Shown: positions 14,708 through 19,083 of the stretch, one piece after another | Numbering within the stretch: the stretch's first letter is position 1 | Layout of the letters: each line of letters begins with the position of its first letter | Notes under the pieces: generated by a model | What the model was told of the DNA's origin: nothing | Databases searched by the model: none | What the model saw: the letters and a program-made list of their open reading frames with translations, nothing else | Assembly (NCBI GenBank): GCA_050943225.1 | Contig: JBMNOT010000013.1 | Span: forward strand, 1-19,083 | From: SZUA-584 sp050943225 | Lineage (GTDB): Bacteria > Bacillota > Clostridia > Christensenellales > SZUA-584 | Length of the DNA stretch: 19,083 nt | Direction: 5' to 3' | Translations under genes and position numbers: made by a program

Positions 14708-15355
14708 CTATTTGGAAGCCTGTTTCATAACCTCTTCCGCAAAATTGTCTTTCCTCTTTTCCAGCCCTTCGCCCATCTCATAGCGGACAAAACGCCGGAT
14801 GGATATCTTCTCGCCAATTTCCGCGATTTTCTCGTTGACCAGGTCTCTGATGGATTTCTCCGGCTCCTTCACAAAAGCCTGCTCCAGGAGGCAGAATTCC
14901 TTGTAATACTTCTGAATCCTTCCCTCAACCATCTTGTCGACGATCTTTTCGGGTTTGCCTTCATTCAGCGCCTGAGCGCGGAGTATCTCTTTTTCTTTCG
15001 CCAGCACGTCCGCAGGAACATCCGCGGGATCCAGATACAGCGGATTGGCCGCCGCTATTTGCATCGCAATATCCTTCACAAGCTGTTTGAAAACCGGGGT
15101 CTTGGCCACGAAGTCGGTCTCGCAGTTCACTTCCACCAGTACGCCGATCTTGCCGCCCATATGGATATAGCTGTCCACAACACCCTCCGCCGCAATGCGG
15201 CCAGCCTTCTTGGCTGCAGAAGCGAGGCCCTTTTCACGGAGTATCTTGATGGCTTTTTCCATATCGCCGTTCGCCTCAGTAAGCGCGTTCTTGCAGTCCA
15301 TCATGCCCGCGCCTGTCTTTTCGCGGAGCAGTTTCACATCACTTGCCGAAATCAT
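14708..15355 (-). CDS. tsf: Translation elongation factor Ts
   Basis: EF-Ts recharges EF-Tu by promoting GDP release. The 215-residue protein is the short Bacillota form with one core repeat, against about 280-290 in E. coli. It opens with a UBA-like helical domain containing LREKTGAGMMDCKNAL (10-25). The core follows with NCETDFVAKTPVF (77-89), whose Asp-Phe pair inserts into EF-Tu near the Mg2+ site, and the protein ends with RRFVRYEMGEGLEK. The ATG at 15355 has AAGGAGAGGG upstream. It lies 33 nt after rpsB in the classic rpsB-tsf pair and is followed by a terminator. Confidence 0.98.
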   Translation of the reverse strand: MISASDVKLLREKTGAGMMDCKNALTEANGDMEKAIKILREKGLASAAKKAGRIAAEGVVDSYIHMGGKIGVLVEVNCETDFVAKTPVFKQLVKDIAMQIAAANPLYLDPADVPADVLAKEKEILRAQALNEGKPEKIVDKMVEGRIQKYYKEFCLLEQAFVKEPEKSIRDLVNEKIAEIGEKISIRRFVRYEMGEGLEKRKDNFAEEVMKQASK

Positions 15356-15388
15356 ATCCTTACCCTCTCCTTGTACACTTTTTTACCG

Positions 15389-16177
15389 TTAATCTTCCTG
15401 TTCCTCGGATTCTTCGCCGCTCTCTTCGGTCTCCTTATAATCCTCGGGGGCCGCTTCTTCCCGCGGTTCGGCAGCCGGCACATCCGTCAACTGCTCGCCC
15501 TGCTTGGCTTCCAGCACCGCGTCGGCGATCTTGGACGTGAGCAGCTTGACGGCGCGGATGGCGTCGTCATTGCCCGGAATTACGTAATCGATCTCGTCCG
15601 GGTCGCAGTTGGTGTCCACAATGCCCACTATCGGGATGTTCAGCGCGCGCGCCTCGGCGATTGCGATGCGCTCCTTGCGCGGGTCTACAACGAATATGAT
15701 ACCCGGCAGCTCCTTCATGTTCCGGATGCCGCCCAGGTTTTTCTGCAGCTTCTGATACTCGTGGCGCAGCTTGATAACTTCCTTCTTTGGCAACAGGTTA
15801 AACTCGCCGGACTCCTCCATCTTCTCAATGCGCTCCATGCGGCGGATACGGCTGCGGATGGTCTTGAAGTTGGTCAGCATGCCGCCCAGCCAACGATGGC
15901 TGACGTAAAACATGCCGCAGCGCTGAGCTTCCTGTTCCACCGTTTCCTGCGCCTGCTTCTTGGTGCCCACAAACAGCACCGTCTTCCCTTCCATCACCGC
16001 GTCGCGCACGAAGAAATACGCCTGCTCCACCATCTTCACCGTCTTCTGCAGATCGATGATGTAGATGCCATTGCGCTCCGTGAAGATATATTTCTTCATC
16101 TTGGGGTTCCAGCGACGTGTTTGGTGCCCGAAATGAACACCCGCTTCCAACAGCTGCTTCATTGAAATGACTGACAT
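15389..16177 (-). CDS. rpsB: 30S ribosomal protein S2
   Basis: S2 binds late to the 30S body and helps recruit S1-like functions. The 262-residue protein starts MSVISMKQLLEAGVHFGHQT and carries the standard S2 motifs: RRWNPKMKKYIF (21-32), FVGTKKQAQ, RWLGGMLTN and DTNCDPDEIDYVIPGNDDA. The C-terminal tail (about 229-262) is strongly acidic (Glu/Asp rich), a common lineage-specific extension. The ATG at 16177 is chosen because AGGAGG lies 5 nt upstream and this is the conserved S2 start. An in-frame ATG at 16213 would add 12 Glu/Asn-rich residues without an RBS. A strong promoter and a foldable leader precede it. Confidence 0.98.
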   Translation of the reverse strand: MSVISMKQLLEAGVHFGHQTRRWNPKMKKYIFTERNGIYIIDLQKTVKMVEQAYFFVRDAVMEGKTVLFVGTKKQAQETVEQEAQRCGMFYVSHRWLGGMLTNFKTIRSRIRRMERIEKMEESGEFNLLPKKEVIKLRHEYQKLQKNLGGIRNMKELPGIIFVVDPRKERIAIAEARALNIPIVGIVDTNCDPDEIDYVIPGNDDAIRAVKLLTSKIADAVLEAKQGEQLTDVPAAEPREEAAPEDYKETEESGEESEEQED

Positions 16178-16202
16178 ATTTTCCTCCTCGTTATTTTCCT
16201 CC
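16177..16202 (-). repeat. Duplicated ribosome binding site of rpsB
   Basis: The minus-strand 11-mer GGAGGAAAATA occurs twice, 15 nt apart (16202-16192 and 16187-16177). The second copy serves the rpsB ATG. The first has no usable start codon behind it, so it may act as a ribosome standby or competing site, or reflect a local duplication. Confidence 0.7.
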
Positions 16203-16265
16203 CACCGCTTCATCTTTTATGCATAACCCGCTTTACGGGCACGAATGCAAAAATCCGCGACGGTG
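16203..16265 (-). promoter_or_regulatory. Foldable rpsB leader, candidate autoregulatory element
   Basis: Within the roughly 97-nt leader, TGCAT/ATGCA and CCCG/CGGG form a hairpin with an internal loop (16220-16249). CACCGT near 16265 can pair with GCGGTG near 16203, enclosing the hairpin and stopping right at the first GGGAGG. This layout could let S2 control its own translation, as is known for rpsB in enterobacteria, but no sequence similarity to that element is claimed. Confidence 0.4.
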
Positions 16266-16280
16266 TGACATACATTCAGG

Positions 16281-16309
16281 ATTATAGCATAGGGTTTTCC
16301 GGGACGCAA
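16281..16309 (-). promoter_or_regulatory. Promoter of rpsB-tsf with extended -10
   Basis: TTGCGT (-35, 16309-16304), a 17-nt spacer and TATAAT (-10, 16286-16281) preceded by TGC give an extended -10 box. The start is predicted near 16274. Strong, as expected for a ribosomal protein operon. No intrinsic terminator separates it from the DUF47 gene upstream. Confidence 0.88.
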
Positions 16310-16364
16310 TCATGAATATTCGCGTTTTCGATCCATTTAGGCATCTTTCCCGAGTGCCATAATA

Positions 16365-16982
16365 TCATGTTTTTGTGATGATAATGCCCTCCACCACATC
16401 GGCCACGTCCTCGCAGTCGTCCAGCGCCCCTTCCAGCTCTTTTAATATCTCTTTCATCTTGATGAGCTCGATCGGGTCTGTCTCGGTAGCAAACAGTTCG
16501 TACATCGCGTCTTTATAGCACCTGTCGCCCAGCTCTTCCACGTGATTGATCTCCACCACGTATCCGCTCAGCTTGTTGTGCTTCTTGTGGTTCTTAATCT
16601 CAGACATCACCTTCACCAGCAACTCGCAGGCCGTCACCACATACCCGGCCATCTGCAGCATTGGCGGTGTCACCCGCGTCACATGCATCATCCATATCTT
16701 GTTGGATGCCGATTCAATGCTATCGGTGATATCATCCGTCTCTCTGGCTATCTTGTATATGTCGTCCCGGTCGATGGGCGTGATAAAAGCGGTGTTGAGC
16801 TGTTCCATCAGGACGTGCATGTGATTGTCCGCCGCCTGCTCCACCCGCTTGATTTCCATCATACCCTCTTCGGTAAAGCGGCCTTCCTTAAACATCTGCT
16901 CCAGCAAGCGCGCTGCCTTCAGGCTATACTCAACGCCCTTCACAAACATCTCGAAATAGTCCATCTCTTTTTTCAGAGCCAC
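16365..16982 (-). CDS. DUF47 family PhoU-like protein, partner of the PiT transporter
   Basis: A 205-residue, mainly alpha-helical cytosolic protein of the DUF47 family, related to PhoU. It is rich in Glu/Asp/His patches of the kind that bind metal clusters in PhoU proteins, for example EQAADNHMH, DRDDIYKIARETDDITD and DDCEDVADVVEG. Members almost always pair with PiT-type phosphate transporters and are thought to modulate them. The GTG at 16982 is chosen because GGAGG lies 8 nt upstream and the length then matches the family. Upstream in-frame codons reach 17048, inside the transporter gene. The gap to the transporter stop is 14 nt, so they form one operon, here with the transporter first. 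No clear terminator follows before the rpsB promoter. Confidence 0.9.
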   Translation of the reverse strand: MALKKEMDYFEMFVKGVEYSLKAARLLEQMFKEGRFTEEGMMEIKRVEQAADNHMHVLMEQLNTAFITPIDRDDIYKIARETDDITDSIESASNKIWMMHVTRVTPPMLQMAGYVVTACELLVKVMSEIKNHKKHNKLSGYVVEINHVEELGDRCYKDAMYELFATETDPIELIKMKEILKELEGALDDCEDVADVVEGIIITKT

Positions 16983-16996
16983 GGTATTGTCCTCCG

Positions 16997-17998
16997 TTAA
17001 AATATTGCGTGTAGTAACAGGGCCATCAGGTATCCGATCAGCCCGCATGCCGGGAACGTCAGCACCCAGGCCAGCAGCATCTCCTTGACAATGCCCCAGT
17101 TCACGTTGGACAGCCGTCTCGCGGCCGCCGCGCCCATCAGCGCCGTCCCTTTGGTGTTTGTAGTGCTTAAAGGGATGCCCAGCAGCGTGGAACCGATCAT
17201 ACAGGCCGACGCCGCCACCTCAGCCGAGAACCCCTGATACTTTTCTATCTTGACCATGTCCATCCCCATGGTCTTGATGATACGGTAGCCGCCGATCGAT
17301 GTACCGAAGGCCATCAGCACCGAACAGCCAATCATAATCCATGTGGGTATCGTAAACGTACCGGTATTCGGAAGCACGCCGCCCATCGTCAGCGCAAAGG
17401 CCAGAACGCCTATGAACTTCTGCCCGTCCTGCGCGCCGTGGCTGAACGCCATCGCAGAGGCCGATACGACCTGCCCGTAGGAAAAAAACTTGTTGGCGCG
17501 CCGCCGGTTCATGCGGCCAAACGCTTTGGAAACCCCCAGCGTCACCAGCCAGCCTGACGCAAACCCCAGCACCGACGATACGCCCAGGCCGATCAGCACT
17601 TTCTGCCAGGCTTCCCAGCTGACGGACGACAGGCCCCCGCCGGCCAGCGCAGCCCCCGTCAGCCCCGCGACCAGCGCGTGACTCTCGCTTGTGGGAATAC
17701 CGAACCGCCATGCCCCCAGCGCCCATGCTACGATGGCGATCTGCGCGGCTGCCAACGTGACGAGTATGTCGTTACCAGGCTGCGGGTTCTGTATGATACC
17801 GCTGATCGTCTCCGCCACAGCCGATCCCATCAGCAGCACGCCGAGCAGGTTGAATATAGCAGCTAATCCCACGGCTGCCCGCGGGGACAGCACGCGCGTC
17901 GACACCACTGTGGTGATAGCATTGGGCGCATCCGTCCACCCGTTTACGAATATCGACGCACATACCAGCACAATGACAATGATCAGGCCAATCCCCAT
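16997..17998 (-). CDS. pit: Inorganic phosphate transporter, PiT family
   Basis: Low-affinity, ion-coupled phosphate (metal-phosphate) symporter in the cytoplasmic membrane. The 333-residue protein has about ten hydrophobic segments and the twofold PiT signature: NGWTDAPNAITTVVSTRVLSPR (19-40) with GIPTSESHALVAG (100-112), and SHGAQDGQKFIGV (186-198) with GIPLSTTNTKGTALMG (274-289). The last motif reads STTNTKG where STTHT is commoner, a variant whose effect on the coupling ion is unknown. The ATG at 17998 has GGGGAG 5 nt upstream. Extending to 18100 would add a hydrophilic tail without an RBS. A promoter and two leader stem-loops lie upstream, and the DUF47 partner follows. Confidence 0.93.
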   Translation of the reverse strand: MGIGLIIVIVLVCASIFVNGWTDAPNAITTVVSTRVLSPRAAVGLAAIFNLLGVLLMGSAVAETISGIIQNPQPGNDILVTLAAAQIAIVAWALGAWRFGIPTSESHALVAGLTGAALAGGGLSSVSWEAWQKVLIGLGVSSVLGFASGWLVTLGVSKAFGRMNRRRANKFFSYGQVVSASAMAFSHGAQDGQKFIGVLAFALTMGGVLPNTGTFTIPTWIMIGCSVLMAFGTSIGGYRIIKTMGMDMVKIEKYQGFSAEVAASACMIGSTLLGIPLSTTNTKGTALMGAAAARRLSNVNWGIVKEMLLAWVLTFPACGLIGYLMALLLHAIF

Positions 17999-18011
17999 TA
18001 CATCTCCCCTT

Positions 18012-18036
18012 GCGCCAGGCCGGCCAGGCCGGGCGC
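18012..18036 (-). promoter_or_regulatory. Very stable stem-loop just upstream of the pit RBS
   Basis: GCGCC/GGCGC (outer) and GGCC/GGCC (inner) pair with a single mismatch between them and a 5-nt loop, ending directly before AAGGGGAGA. It could limit or expose the ribosome binding site. Confidence 0.55.
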
Positions 18037-18042
18037 TTATCC

Positions 18043-18075
18043 AAAAATACCGGCATCCAGCTGTGCCTTTGCCGG
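18043..18075 (-). terminator. Terminator-like stem-loop inside the pit leader
   Basis: CCGGCA pairs with TGCCGG (6 bp, 14-nt loop), followed on the minus strand by TATTTTT. It sits between the pit promoter and the pit start, the position of an attenuator. It begins only about 9 nt after the predicted start point, so no classical upstream antiterminator arm is visible. Confidence 0.5.
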
Positions 18076-18090
18076 AAAAAATCCCACACC

Positions 18091-18119
18091 AAAATAACAC
18101 ACGGCACCGCCTGTGTCAA
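18091..18119 (-). promoter_or_regulatory. Promoter of the pit-DUF47 operon
   Basis: A perfect TTGACA (-35, 18119-18114), a 17-nt spacer and TATTTT (-10, 18096-18091) with an upstream TG extension. The start is predicted near 18084, about 85 nt before the ATG. I see no clear Pho-box direct repeats. Confidence 0.7.
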
Positions 18120-18120
18120 T

Positions 18121-18161
18121 AAAACCAGAAGCCGCGCACTGGCCTGCCGTGCTCAGCGGCT
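18121..18161 (-). terminator. Probable terminator at the end of the flippase-like gene
   Basis: AGCCGC/GCGGCT (6 bp) plus an inner GCAC/GTGC (4 bp) with a 3-nt bulge, followed on the minus strand by TTCTGGTTTT. The 5' arm overlaps the stop codon of the upstream gene. The T tract is interrupted, so efficiency is uncertain. Confidence 0.55.
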
Positions 18162-19083
18162 ATTCTGAAGCGCTGTTTTCTTTGGTTTTTTTGATGCGCT
18201 TGAGCGATATGACCTCATCAAATACCACCAGGAGGCTGCCCACGATGAGTATCATATAGTAGGTAAGAAAACGCCACACCAGCATCGCCACCCCTGTGGC
18301 CGCGCCGAAAAATGGGCCGAAGAAAAGCAGAAACCCGCCCTCAGACGCGCCCGCCGCGCCGGGCAGCGGAATAAACGAAACCGCCAGAAACAGCATGGCT
18401 TCCATTGCAAAGATGTCGAGGACGTTATTGGCCGAATATCCAAACGAGAGGTAAATGAGATACGGTATCACGAACAGAAAAGAAAGATTCAGCACCGATA
18501 TGATATAGGAACCCAAGGCGCGCAGCTTGTGCTTGGATATATAGGCTGCCGCCATATGGTAATCGTCGATCGTATGCCTGAGGTTCTCGACCGTCTGATC
18601 CTTTTTCTTTACTATCCGAAGCTTGCTGAGCAGCGAGATCAAACCGCAGCCGATTTTAAGCACCAACTTTTTGTTCACGATGGAAAGTATGATAACCACA
18701 ACCGCCGCCAGGTTGATAACAAAGCCCAGCACCGCCAGCCAGAACGCCTCGTTGTGATACGTGTAAAAATAGCTCCCGCGCAAACACATACCGGCAATAT
18801 ACAGTGAGCACAGCGATAGCTCGTAAATAACAAATTTGATGCTGACGATACTGGTGGCGGTGCCCACGGGTATGCCGTCGCGCCGCATATAGACTACCTG
18901 CATCGGCTGGCCGCCGGTGGAAGACGGCGTCAGCGCGCAATAATAAAGGCCGATCAGCCCCACCTTGAGGGATTGGCCAAACGAAACTCTTTGGTACATG
19001 TAATGGGTGATGTCGTGAAGCAGCAGAGCGTCCGCCAGCCAATAGAGCAGCAGAGCGGCCAAGCAGCCGAACAGCCACCAGAT
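18160..19083 (-). CDS. Lysylphosphatidylglycerol synthase TM/flippase-like integral membrane protein (5' end outside window)
   Basis: The reading frame stays open to the window edge, so the N-terminus is missing; 307 residues are visible. It is a polytopic membrane protein with about six or seven hydrophobic segments here. Family marks include LTPSSTGGQPMQVVYM, matching the TPxxxGGxP motif of the YbhN/AglD2 (UPF0104) group and the membrane half of MprF, and the late PLPGAAGASEGGF, matching the PxPGGxGxxE motif. A charged cytosolic stretch ends the protein. No soluble lysyltransferase domain follows, so this is not a full MprF; the name is a fold and family label. Related proteins are thought to move or modify lipids or glycolipids, but the substrate is not visible. 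A TTG at 19062 is in frame but unlikely to be the start. Confidence 0.85.
   Translation of the reverse strand: MWWLFGCLAALLLYWLADALLLHDITHYMYQRVSFGQSLKVGLIGLYYCALTPSSTGGQPMQVVYMRRDGIPVGTATSIVSIKFVIYELSLCSLYIAGMCLRGSYFYTYHNEAFWLAVLGFVINLAAVVVIILSIVNKKLVLKIGCGLISLLSKLRIVKKKDQTVENLRHTIDDYHMAAAYISKHKLRALGSYIISVLNLSFLFVIPYLIYLSFGYSANNVLDIFAMEAMLFLAVSFIPLPGAAGASEGGFLLFFGPFFGAATGVAMLVWRFLTYYMILIVGSLLVVFDEVISLKRIKKTKENSASE

Noticed and set aside
14699..16165. 488-codon open frame on the plus strand opposite tsf and rpsB
   Set aside because: Antisense shadow of two ribosomal-operon genes; composition is His/Leu/Arg biased and no motif or RBS is visible.
18160..19083. Full MprF lysylphosphatidylglycerol synthase
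   Set aside because: The C-terminus stops after the membrane part; no soluble aminoacyl-transferase domain follows.
1..19083. CRISPR array, insertion sequence, prophage, tRNA or rRNA
   Set aside because: No regularly spaced repeats, transposase, integrase, phage proteins or conserved RNA gene patterns were seen on either strand.

Overview
The window is a densely packed, almost entirely co-directional block of housekeeping genes. Every gene I can support is read on the minus strand, so transcription runs from the high coordinates to the low ones. The organism is very probably a GC-rich member of the Bacillota, class Clostridia. The evidence is the Gram-positive replicative polymerase PolC, the block rpsB-tsf-pyrH-frr-uppS-cdsA-dxr-rseP-ispG-polC, the MEP isoprenoid pathway, strong AGGAGG-type ribosome binding sites, frequent TTG starts, and near-consensus TTGACA/TATAAT promoters. 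I cannot place it below class with confidence.

Layout in transcription order (high to low). (1) A 5'-truncated multi-pass membrane protein of the lysylphosphatidylglycerol-synthase TM/flippase-like family (19083-18160), then a probable terminator. (2) A phosphate module: a promoter, a leader with two stem-loops, a PiT phosphate transporter and a DUF47/PhoU-like partner (18119-16365). (3) rpsB and tsf, with an excellent extended -10 promoter, a foldable leader, and a terminator after tsf (16309-14664). (4) A tightly spaced operon: pyrH, frr, a 66-residue PASTA-like orphan, uppS, cdsA, dxr, rseP, ispG, polC (14593-3917). (5) A malic enzyme with its own promoter and terminator (3924-2600). (6) secD-secF with a near-perfect promoter and a terminator (2553-115). 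(7) The first 17 codons of what is probably recJ (52-1).

The central operon links translation (S2, EF-Ts, RRF), pyrimidine nucleotide supply (UMP kinase), isoprenoid precursor synthesis (Dxr, IspG), its use for the undecaprenyl carrier (UppS), phospholipid precursor synthesis (CdsA), membrane proteolysis (RseP) and replication (PolC). This grouping is ordinary for Clostridia. Less ordinary are the PASTA-like orphan, cysteine substitutions at conserved places in IspG (a CX3CX2C motif) and Dxr (substrate-site Ser replaced by Cys), the concentration of TTG starts, and the structured leaders of rpsB and pit.

I found no mobile element, CRISPR array, phage gene, tRNA or rRNA, and no dramatic new multi-gene system. 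No gap between genes exceeds 300 bases; the largest (2410-2650) holds a terminator and the secD promoter.
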